A stretch of DNA of 64,000 nt, taken from contig JAGAMK010000040.1 of the NCBI GenBank assembly GCA_017624735.1, positions 21,805 to 85,804 of the forward strand. Reading direction: 5' to 3'. A model generated the notes under the pieces. The model ran no database searches. It saw only the letters and a program-made list of their open reading frames with translations, and was not told the origin of the DNA. Of this stretch, positions 46,076 to 53,454 are shown in pieces. Source of the DNA: Clostridia bacterium (GTDB lineage Bacteria; Bacillota; Clostridia; Oscillospirales; Acutalibacteraceae). Made by a program: the position numbers and the translations under genes. Position 1 is the stretch's first letter, and each line of letters begins with the position of its first letter.

Positions 46076-46687
46076 GTGAAAATAATTGATATTTCGAGAG
46101 AAGTTTTAAGTTGTCCGGTTTTTCCCGGCGACCCTGCGGCAAGTCTTGAAATGGTAAAAACCATTGATTATGAAAATCCATACAATCTTGGAAAAATCGA
46201 GATGTGTTTGCACAACGGAACGCATATGGATGCACCTTTGCACTTTTTGTCAGACGAAAAAGATATTACAGAAATTCCCCATGAAGCATTCTTCGGCCCT
46301 TGCGTTGTGGTTGAAGCAAATGTTGAAATGATTACAGGTGCATTTGTTGAGGAGTATTTTCCAAGAAATGCAAAAAGAGTACTTGTAAAAAGTGGCGGCA
46401 AGGCTGTTTTTCACGAATCGGCTGCGTCTGCTATTGCACAGTTAGGATATTATCTTGTAGGAACGGACGGTATGACTGTTGAGCCTGAGGGTAGCGACGG
46501 AAGAACACACAGAATGTTCTTAATGGATAATATTGCATTACTTGAAAACCTAGATTTGAGTAATGTTAAAAAGGGAGATTATTTCCTTTCGGCAGCACCA
46601 ATAAAAATTAAAGGTGCTGAGGCTGCTCCCGTAAGAGCTTTTTTAGTTAGTGATTTCATCTTCTGGAGTGGAGATAATAAAAAATAA
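46076..46687 (+). CDS. Cyclase-family (kynurenine formamidase-like) metal hydrolase
   Basis: 203 residues of the PF04199 family. The metal site HNGTHMDAPLHF is intact, and FPGDPAAS and GTDGMTVEPEGSDG are further conserved segments. Members hydrolyse formamides or cyclic amides. I choose the GTG at 46076, because GGGGGAG lies just before it; in-frame ATG 46049 lacks a site. It heads a run with a split chromate-type transporter and rlmD. No tryptophan-degradation genes are nearby, so the substrate is open. Confidence 0.85.
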   Translation: MKIIDISREVLSCPVFPGDPAASLEMVKTIDYENPYNLGKIEMCLHNGTHMDAPLHFLSDEKDITEIPHEAFFGPCVVVEANVEMITGAFVEEYFPRNAKRVLVKSGGKAVFHESAASAIAQLGYYLVGTDGMTVEPEGSDGRTHRMFLMDNIALLENLDLSNVKKGDYFLSAAPIKIKGAEAAPVRAFLVSDFIFWSGDNKK

Positions 46688-46699
46688 TTGGAGAAAACC

Positions 46700-47248
46700 A
46701 TGTTGAAGAAATTGTTCAGTTTGTTCCTGACCTTCGCAAAAATAGGGTCAATTACATTCGGTGGCGGACTTACAATGTTGCCACTATTAACACGAGAAAT
46801 TGTCCAGAAGAAAAAATGGGCAACAGAGGAAGAATTGCTTGACTACTATGCAGTTGGTCAATGTACACCGGGTATTATTGCAGTTAATACAGCAACATTT
46901 ATCGGTTATTATCAGGCGGGTGTGTTAGGTGGTATTTTTGCGACTCTCGGAATGGTAACACCATCAATTATAATCATCACAATTGTGGCATCTGTTTTGC
47001 AGACCTTTATGGATTACCCAATCGTCGCATCGGCACTTACGGGCATCAATGCTGTTGTCTGTGCATTACTTTCACATACAGTAATCACACTTGCTAAAAA
47101 AAGCCTTGTGAATGTGATTTCGGTTGTACTTTTCATATTAGGACTTGTTGCCTGTTTTGTGTTTGATATAACACCAATTCTCCTTGTTGTTTTCGGCGGA
47201 ATTGTTGGTGTTGTTTACAATAAAATCAAGGGGGTAAAAGCAAAATGA
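46700..47248 (+). CDS. Chromate transporter family protein, N-type half
   Basis: 182 residues of the short-chain CHR family. It begins with the conserved ITFGGGLTMLPLL motif, then GQCTPGIIAVNTATFIGY, and has five to six membrane segments. Short CHR proteins work as pairs. The ATG at 46700 follows TTGGAG. Its stop overlaps the start of the partner by four bases. The label comes from chromate export in other bacteria; the natural ion is often unknown. Confidence 0.9.
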   Translation: MLKKLFSLFLTFAKIGSITFGGGLTMLPLLTREIVQKKKWATEEELLDYYAVGQCTPGIIAVNTATFIGYYQAGVLGGIFATLGMVTPSIIIITIVASVLQTFMDYPIVASALTGINAVVCALLSHTVITLAKKSLVNVISVVLFILGLVACFVFDITPILLVVFGGIVGVVYNKIKGVKAK

Positions 47249-47817
47249 TGACCTTCTTGTATTTGTTTTTAGAATTCTTCAAAATCGGACTTTTCGCAGT
47301 TGGTGGCGGTCCTGCAACTATTCCGTTTCTGCAGGATTTGGCACGTAGTGACTATGGTTGGTTCAACCCTGAAGAATTGGGTGTTATGGTAGCTGTTGCA
47401 GAAAGTACCCCCGGACCAATTGGTGTTAATATGGCAACATATGCAGGTTATAACGCAGGACTTTCAGAATTCGGCATTGTTGGTGGTATTCTCGGTGGTT
47501 TAACTGCAACTTTGGGACTTGTTACACCATCAGTTATCGTTATTGTCATAGTTGCGGGATTTTTGAAAGCATTTAAAGAGAATGAGTATGTTAAAGGTGC
47601 ATTTTCAGGCATTCGTCCCGTTGTTACGGCACTTGTTTTGTTTGCAGTTTTTGGAATTATCAAACCCATTTTTTATGTGAATGGCGCATTTGTGGTTCCT
47701 GTAATTGCAATTTCAGTTGTGCTTTTTGCACTTATGTTTATAAAGAAACTTAAAAAACTACATCCTGCATTCTGGTTGGTGCTTGGTGCAGTAGTAGGTA
47801 TATTATTAAAACTTTAA
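47245..47817 (+). CDS. Chromate transporter family protein, C-type half
   Basis: 190 residues, partner of the preceding gene. The motif pair GLFAVGGGPATIPFL and ESTPGPIGVNMATYAGY is typical, with six hydrophobic segments. ATG 47245 (or the adjacent ATG 47248) follows AAGGGGG. Four-base coupling to the first half supports a heterodimer. rlmD starts 12 bases after its stop. Confidence 0.9.
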   Translation: MMTFLYLFLEFFKIGLFAVGGGPATIPFLQDLARSDYGWFNPEELGVMVAVAESTPGPIGVNMATYAGYNAGLSEFGIVGGILGGLTATLGLVTPSVIVIVIVAGFLKAFKENEYVKGAFSGIRPVVTALVLFAVFGIIKPIFYVNGAFVVPVIAISVVLFALMFIKKLKKLHPAFWLVLGAVVGILLKL

Positions 47818-47829
47818 GGATTTGTTTGT

Positions 47830-49176
47830 ATGTCACTTCAAAAAAACCAAGATATACAACTGAATATTGAGGGTTATACTGCCGAGGGTAATGGGGTTGG
47901 ACATTATGATGGTCAAGCCGTTTTCGTCAGTGGTGCGGCAAAGGGTGACACTATAATTGCTCACATCATTAAGGCGAAAAAGACTTATGCCATCGGTATA
48001 ATTAAGGAGATTTTAAAGCCATCTCCTGACAGAGTGAAAGTGGATTGTCAGCATTTTCGCTCTTGTGGTGGATGTGTTTTCCGTCATATTTCCTATGAGG
48101 CAGAAAAGCAGTTGAAAAGGCAAAAGGTTGTTGATGCTTTTACTCGTCTTGCTCATATTGATGTGCCGGTAAGGGATATTATTACTTGTGAAACTGAAAG
48201 ATACAGAAATAAGGCTCAATATCCCGTTGGAATGGAAAAGGATATTGTGGCAGGATTTTATGCACAAAAAAGCCACAGAATAATAAATTCTTCCGACTGT
48301 GCTTTGCAACCAAAAGAATTTGCAGAGATTGTTGAAACAATAAAAGATTGGATGCGGGAATTTGGCATTACAGCCTATGACTCTGTAAATCACACGGGAC
48401 TTGTACGACACATTTACATAAGAAAAGCCTTTAAAACAGGTCAGATTATGGTGTGCCTTGTAATCAACGGAAGTGTTTTGCCATTTGGGGACGAGCTTTG
48501 CGACGATTTAATGAGATTTAAGGCAATCAAGAGTGTTGTCATCAATGAAAACACAGAAAAGACAAATGTAATTCTCGGTAAAAATTGCACTACTCTTTGG
48601 GGTGAAGATTATATTGAAGATATACTTTGCGGAGTGAAAATTAGACTTTCACCACTTTCATTCTATCAAGTAAATCACGATTGTGCCGAATTGCTTTATA
48701 AAAAAGCATTGGACTATGTGGAGGCAAAAGGGGACGAAACAATCCTTGACTTTTACTGTGGTGCGGGTACAATCGGACTTTCAATGGCGAAGGATGTTAA
48801 AAAGGTAATCGGTGTTGAGATTATACCTGAAGCTATTGAGGATGCAAGGGAAAACGCAAAGAGAAATAATATTGAGAATTGCGAATTTTACTGTGGTGAC
48901 GCAAAGGATGCAGTAAAAATTCTTAAAGATAAAAATATCGAGCCTGATGCGGTAATACTTGACCCACCACGAAAAGGGTGCGACAAAGAGGTTTTAGAAT
49001 ATGTTGCAGAAATGAATCCGCAAAAAATTGTCTATGTTTCTTGTGACGTGTCAACTCAGGCAAGGGACTGTGCAATTCTTAAAGAATTAGGCTACGAAAC
49101 AGTAGAGGTAACACCTGTTGATATGTTTCCAAAGACAAGCCATACGGAATCTGTCGCACTTATTGTGCGACAATGA
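47830..49176 (+). CDS. rlmD: 23S rRNA (uracil-5-)-methyltransferase, RlmD/RlmCD type
   Basis: SAM-dependent methyltransferase that makes 5-methyluridine in 23S rRNA. 448 residues. The order is a TRAM domain (1-60), an iron-sulfur cluster site with CQHFRSCGGC and a fourth cysteine in SSDCALQP, a SAM site ILDFYCGAGTIGLSMA, and the catalytic cysteine in IVYVSCDVSTQARD. The stop codon falls within the first unit of a downstream hairpin array, so the extreme C-terminus may have been reset by that insertion. Confidence 0.94.
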   Translation: MSLQKNQDIQLNIEGYTAEGNGVGHYDGQAVFVSGAAKGDTIIAHIIKAKKTYAIGIIKEILKPSPDRVKVDCQHFRSCGGCVFRHISYEAEKQLKRQKVVDAFTRLAHIDVPVRDIITCETERYRNKAQYPVGMEKDIVAGFYAQKSHRIINSSDCALQPKEFAEIVETIKDWMREFGITAYDSVNHTGLVRHIYIRKAFKTGQIMVCLVINGSVLPFGDELCDDLMRFKAIKSVVINENTEKTNVILGKNCTTLWGEDYIEDILCGVKIRLSPLSFYQVNHDCAELLYKKALDYVEAKGDETILDFYCGAGTIGLSMAKDVKKVIGVEIIPEAIEDARENAKRNNIENCEFYCGDAKDAVKILKDKNIEPDAVILDPPRKGCDKEVLEYVAEMNPQKIVYVSCDVSTQARDCAILKELGYETVEVTPVDMFPKTSHTESVALIVRQ

Positions 49177-49335
49177 ATTGCAACCTTGCGGTTGCATGAA
49201 TTGAGCAGGGTTGCTCATGAATTGGCTCTGCCATGAATTGACCTTCGGTCATTGAGTTTTGCAATTCAATTCATGGAGCAAAGCGAGAAATCATGAAACG
49301 AAGTTTTCAAATCATGACGCATAGCGTCAAATCAT
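49173..49335. repeat. Array of mini-hairpins separated by ATGAATTG / AAATCATG
   Basis: Four units of ATGAATTG, each followed by a different small hairpin (TGCAACC-TTGC-GGTTGCA, GAGCA-GGGT-TGCTC, GGC-TCT-GCC, TGACC-TTC-GGTCA), lead to a central TTTGCAATTCAATTCATGG. They are followed by units of AAATCATG with the hairpins GAAAC-GAA-GTTTTC and GACGC-ATA-GCGTC. The separator is conserved and the hairpins differ. It is not a CRISPR array. Confidence 0.8.
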
Positions 49336-49339
49336 TTAT

Positions 49340-49450
49340 GAGGAAACCAATATAATAACTGAAGATGAATATAAAGATATGTTCGCAAAGTGTAGTAAAA
49401 TCAGAAAAATTCTGATTTCATCAATCACAACTGCTAAAAACAACAAGTAG
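49340..49450 (+). pseudogene. Remnant of a four-helix-bundle (S23/IVP-like) protein, 3' end
   Basis: A frame open from 49325 to the stop at 49448-49450 reads ...TNIITEDEYKDMFAKCSKIR and closes with TTAKNNK. This resembles the last helix of the small four-helix-bundle proteins often encoded near such hairpin arrays in gut clostridia. No start codon or N-terminal part is present. The family call is from memory of the pattern and only moderately secure. Confidence 0.45.
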
Positions 49451-49487
49451 TATTAACGTTAGAATAAGGCTAAGGAGTGCAAAACAT

Positions 49488-49922
49488 ATGGATAAATGGA
49501 GATTTCTATATGATTTTCAAAAGACCTTTGATTTTGATTTATCAGTAGAAAGTGATACAGCAGTTTTGACAAATCACAACACGGGAGTACATATTGAGAT
49601 TTTTGAAGACAAGCATTTAACAAAGGATATGAAAGAGTCATTTGTAGAATATCGTGTTTGCTTTTCTACACAACATCGGCATTTTGAGGACTTAGGCAAA
49701 GTAGAGAAATACGTTCGTTTAATATTGACTGATGAGATATTGCCAACAGAGTTTTATTATAATGGCGAAAGACGTTTTGGTGGAGAAATAACAAAAGCTG
49801 ATTATGAAGATTTGAATATAGAGCATTTAGCTGAATTGTTTGGATACACCGTAGAATATCTATCTCAATTTGATTTTGAGGTTAGTAGTTGGTCGGGGAA
49901 ATATAATATTGAACGCAACTAA
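49488..49922 (+). CDS. Uncharacterised 144-residue protein
   Basis: No signal peptide or membrane segment. It begins MDKWRFLYDFQKTFDFDL and is acidic with many aromatic residues (HRHFEDLGKVEKYVRLIL, WSGKYNIERN). AAGGAG lies upstream of the ATG. The composition and size recall immunity or small cytosolic proteins carried in accessory spots, but I recognise no family. It sits next to a repeat array and a gene remnant, which suggests a variable locus. Confidence 0.65.
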   Translation: MDKWRFLYDFQKTFDFDLSVESDTAVLTNHNTGVHIEIFEDKHLTKDMKESFVEYRVCFSTQHRHFEDLGKVEKYVRLILTDEILPTEFYYNGERRFGGEITKADYEDLNIEHLAELFGYTVEYLSQFDFEVSSWSGKYNIERN

Positions 49923-49962
49923 GTAGGAGAATATTTAAACCGAATAATAAGGGGGATTATTT

Positions 49963-51420
49963 ATGGGAATTTCTTCATTAACAAAAAAGGTTTTTGCTAC
50001 CAAGAATGGGTGGTCAACAGAGCCTGTTGAAAGGGCAAGCTATTATTCCTATTTTGCTGGACAAAATATGATTTACACGCTTTTTAATGCATGTCTGACT
50101 ACATATCTTTTGTTTTTGGGCATTCATCCGGCGAAATCAGGTACAATTATATTGATTGTCAAGGTGTGGGATGCAATAAACGACACACTTTTCGGTGCGA
50201 TATTTGACTTAATTAAATTCAAAAGCGGAAAGAAATATCTGCCTTGGATAAAAGTTTCCACCTTCCTTATTCCACTCGCCACAATACTTACATTCGTTAT
50301 ACCATCAGGTACTTCAGAGACAGTTAAGTTAGTTTGGTTTGCTGTTGCATACATATTGTGGGATACAGCTTATACTCTTTGTGATGTGCCTATTTTCGGA
50401 ATACTTACTTCAATGAGTCAGAGTGTTGACGAGAGAAACAGTATTCAGTCATACAAGAGTATTGCCACCTATGCGGGTGTTGGTATAACTACTGCACTGA
50501 CAACTGTCCTCATCAGCGAACAGGTTGGTTTGAATTACGGGACTATATCAATCATAGTCTGTATTGTTGCCTTTGCATTGATGATGCCTGCTTCATTTAA
50601 GCTTGAGGAACGTTATCACGCCGAGAGTGAAGAAACATTTACAATCAAAAAAATGCTTTCATATCTTGTCAGAAACAAGTATTTGCTTATTTATTACCTG
50701 GGCAATTTCTTTTACGCAGCATTGAATATCGGCAACGCATTTACTCTTTACGTTTCATACTATCTGTTTAACAGTGCGTTGTTCTCATTGCTTGTTGGTG
50801 CAATCGGCACAGTGCCGCAGCTTATTGTTTCTCTGTTATTACCAAAGATTATCCGTAGATATGATAAGATGAAGGTAAATCAGATTTGCTTGTTGGCTTA
50901 TGTTATCCTCAGCGTTGTTATGTGGGTAATTGGTTACGGTAATGTTGTTGTATATATCATTCTATTCACTATCCGTTCAATTCCGTTGGCAATTGTATCT
51001 CTTGAAATGTGTATGTTTACCCCTGACTGTGCTGAATATGGCCGATTTAAAACAGGTACTGAAGCAAAGGGAATTACCTTTGCGGTGCAAACCTTTATGG
51101 CAAAGCTTACAGGCTCTATTTCCGGTGCTTTGGGACTCTTTATTCTCGGTCTTAAGTCAGTTGGCTGGAAGGTTATTGAGGTAAGCTCATTCCAGGAGCT
51201 TGAGCAAAGCGGTGTAACACAGAGTCAACACGCATTGGATATGCTTTGGTTAATCTTTATGCTTATTCCTGCAATTGGTGGTGCTATTGCATTCATCATC
51301 TGGCTTTTCTATGACTTAAAGGATAAGGACGTTCAGATAATGACTGATTGCAATACAGGTAAAATCACCAGAGAAGAAGCTTTGAGCAAACTTTCAAAGA
51401 AGTATGACATAAAGGAGTAA
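49963..51420 (+). CDS. GPH-family sugar:cation symporter
   Basis: 485 residues with about 12 membrane segments, of the glycoside-pentoside-hexuronide:cation symporter group within MFS. Early acidic motifs KVWDAINDTLFGAIFDLIK and the VDERNSIQSYK loop are typical. Likely imports a glycoside or uronide with sodium or protons. The C-terminal tail has ITREEALSKLSKKYDI, a short cytoplasmic helix. It precedes a phosphatase gene by five bases, so they are probably co-transcribed. Substrate unknown. Confidence 0.87.
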   Translation: MGISSLTKKVFATKNGWSTEPVERASYYSYFAGQNMIYTLFNACLTTYLLFLGIHPAKSGTIILIVKVWDAINDTLFGAIFDLIKFKSGKKYLPWIKVSTFLIPLATILTFVIPSGTSETVKLVWFAVAYILWDTAYTLCDVPIFGILTSMSQSVDERNSIQSYKSIATYAGVGITTALTTVLISEQVGLNYGTISIIVCIVAFALMMPASFKLEERYHAESEETFTIKKMLSYLVRNKYLLIYYLGNFFYAALNIGNAFTLYVSYYLFNSALFSLLVGAIGTVPQLIVSLLLPKIIRRYDKMKVNQICLLAYVILSVVMWVIGYGNVVVYIILFTIRSIPLAIVSLEMCMFTPDCAEYGRFKTGTEAKGITFAVQTFMAKLTGSISGALGLFILGLKSVGWKVIEVSSFQELEQSGVTQSQHALDMLWLIFMLIPAIGGAIAFIIWLFYDLKDKDVQIMTDCNTGKITREEALSKLSKKYDIKE

Positions 51421-51425
51421 TTATT

Positions 51426-52850
51426 ATGAAAAAATCATTTGTAAGAATTATTTCAATTATTCTTGTGCTCTGTATGACCTTGCCGATTATGGCAAGTGCA
51501 TCTGTGGCAGGAGAGGTATCAAGAGTCAGTGTTACAATCAATGGTGATTCTGCTACTTCAAGAGGTTTTTGCTGGTACACAGACGAAACAGCAGGAACTG
51601 ATGTGCAGGTTGCGGTTGCTGGTGCTGATTTGACAAAAGCAGAAATAGTTAGCGGTGTAAGTCACAAGGCCATGGACAAATATGTGCACAAAGCAGTTGT
51701 TGATACACTTAAACCTAACACAAAATATCAATATCGTGTTGGTGACAGCAAAACAGGTGTTTGGAGTGATGTTGGATATTTCACAACTCCGAGCAAATCA
51801 AAAGATGATGCAAATTTCATTGTTTATGCCGACGTTCAGGCAAGTAACGAGGAAAATTTTCAGGCTGCTGCAAAGGTTTTGCAGGTTGCGGTTGACACAA
51901 TGCCAAACTATGAATTTGCAATAGGTCTTGGTGACTTTGTAAATGATTGTACTAACGAAGAATGGGATAGCTATTTCAGAAATTTCTCATTTATGAATAT
52001 GAATACAACTATTGTTCCCGTTGCAGGAAATCACGAGGGCAATCTTCAATGGTTCAAGTTTAACAATATGTTCAATATCGGTGCAGTTGAAGACAGTGCA
52101 ACCATAACAGGTTGTTATTACTCCTTTGACTGGGGTGATGCTCATTTTGCAGTCCTTAACACAAACGATATGTACCCGATGTCTGCTTCCCAGATTAACT
52201 GGCTTAAAAACGATATGAACGCATCTGATGCACAGTGGAAAATCGTGCTTATGCACCGTGCGTTATATTCAGCAGGGAAGAATATTAATAAGCCTGACAC
52301 AGTTATCATGCGAAATCTTCTTCTCCCAGTTATTGACGAATTGGGAATTGACGTTGTCTTTGCAGGTCACGACCATATGTATATGAGAACAGAGCCTGTT
52401 AAGGGCGAAAAAGTTCAAACTGCACAAACAGTTACAGAAATCTGGAATGGTGAAAGCACAACATTCGCAGTAAATCCTGATGGCACAACTCACATTCTTC
52501 CATCAACAGCAGGAACAAAGCGCTATGGTGTGAATGAAGAAGCAATGCCGCCAATTTTAGAAAGCTCTGCAATTGCAAGGGACACAAAAGACGGTGGTGT
52601 GTTTGCAACAGTAAGCCTTGACAGTAATCATTTTGTTTACAAGGCATACATGGTTAATGATGAAACAGGCGAAAAGACACTTATTGACACTTACGCAATA
52701 AAGAAAACAGACAGAGAACCTGCCAATGATGATTACGTTGACTTGCCAACAGATATCGGCTCAACAGCAGGACAACATGGTATTACTTTTGTTGTTGAAA
52801 TTTTAAAAATGTTAGTCAGCTACATTAAATTATTATTCAGCGTTATTTAA
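51426..52850 (+). CDS. Exported purple-acid-phosphatase-like metallophosphoesterase
   Basis: 474 residues. A signal peptide is cut near residue 24 (MASA). Residues 30-125 form a fibronectin/PAP N-terminal beta domain (RGFCWYTDETAG, NTKYQYRVGD). The catalytic domain has the five metal blocks: VYADVQ, GLGDFVND, AGNHEG, LMHRALYS and AGHDHMYMRTEP. The C-terminal 25 residues (VVEILKMLVSYIKLLFSVI) are hydrophobic and could hold the protein to the membrane. It probably releases phosphate outside the cell for the transporter operon. Confidence 0.87.
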   Translation: MKKSFVRIISIILVLCMTLPIMASASVAGEVSRVSVTINGDSATSRGFCWYTDETAGTDVQVAVAGADLTKAEIVSGVSHKAMDKYVHKAVVDTLKPNTKYQYRVGDSKTGVWSDVGYFTTPSKSKDDANFIVYADVQASNEENFQAAAKVLQVAVDTMPNYEFAIGLGDFVNDCTNEEWDSYFRNFSFMNMNTTIVPVAGNHEGNLQWFKFNNMFNIGAVEDSATITGCYYSFDWGDAHFAVLNTNDMYPMSASQINWLKNDMNASDAQWKIVLMHRALYSAGKNINKPDTVIMRNLLLPVIDELGIDVVFAGHDHMYMRTEPVKGEKVQTAQTVTEIWNGESTTFAVNPDGTTHILPSTAGTKRYGVNEEAMPPILESSAIARDTKDGGVFATVSLDSNHFVYKAYMVNDETGEKTLIDTYAIKKTDREPANDDYVDLPTDIGSTAGQHGITFVVEILKMLVSYIKLLFSVI

Positions 52851-52862
52851 AGGAGTATCTCT

Positions 52863-53351
52863 ATGAACGGAATGACACGCAGAGAGCAACAAGTTACGGA
52901 TATAAATGAAATAATAGAAATTCTTGAGAAATCAAAGGTTGTTCACGTTGGTATGTTAGATGGCGACGAGCCTTATGTTGTGCCGATGAATTACGGATAC
53001 ACATTAGTTGACGGAAAACTCATACTCTATCTTCACGGTGCAAGACGAGGAAGAAAAATTGATGCTTTAAGAGCAAATCCAAAGGTTTTCTTTGAGATGT
53101 GTTGTGATGTTACACCTTTTGAGGGTGAAGTTGCCTGCAAATATGGTATTACCTATGCATCCATTATGGGTAGGGGTGTTGCAACTCTTGTTGAAGATGT
53201 TGAGGAAAAGAAAAAAGCTTTGTCCGTGCTTATGAAAACACAGGTCAACAAGGATTTCACATTTGAAGATAAGCTTACAACTGTTGTGAGCATTATTCGT
53301 ATTGACACTCTTGAATTTACAGCAAAAAAACGAAACGCACCTAAAAAGTAA
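52863..53351 (+). CDS. Pyridoxamine 5'-phosphate oxidase-like flavoprotein (NimA-like)
   Basis: 162 residues of the split-barrel flavin-binding family. It begins MTRREQQVTDINEIIEIL, then KVVHVGMLDGDEPYVVPMNY and ILYLHGARRGRKIDAL, the pattern of NimA-type proteins associated with nitroimidazole reduction in some anaerobes. The enzymatic role is usually untested. AAAGGAG precedes the ATG; it may be the third gene of the symporter-phosphatase transcript. Confidence 0.85.
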   Translation: MNGMTRREQQVTDINEIIEILEKSKVVHVGMLDGDEPYVVPMNYGYTLVDGKLILYLHGARRGRKIDALRANPKVFFEMCCDVTPFEGEVACKYGITYASIMGRGVATLVEDVEEKKKALSVLMKTQVNKDFTFEDKLTTVVSIIRIDTLEFTAKKRNAPKK

Positions 53352-53454
53352 ACCCGAGTTTACATAAAAAAGCAACAAATTCAAACTGAACTTGGTAGAG
53401 TTTTTAGTTCTATAAAGTATAATATAGTCAGCACTTGATTGTGAGGTGTAAACA

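Noticed and set aside
49173-49335. Regularly spaced repeats resembling a CRISPR array
   Set aside because: Separators are 8 bases, the variable parts are themselves small palindromes, and no cas genes are nearby.
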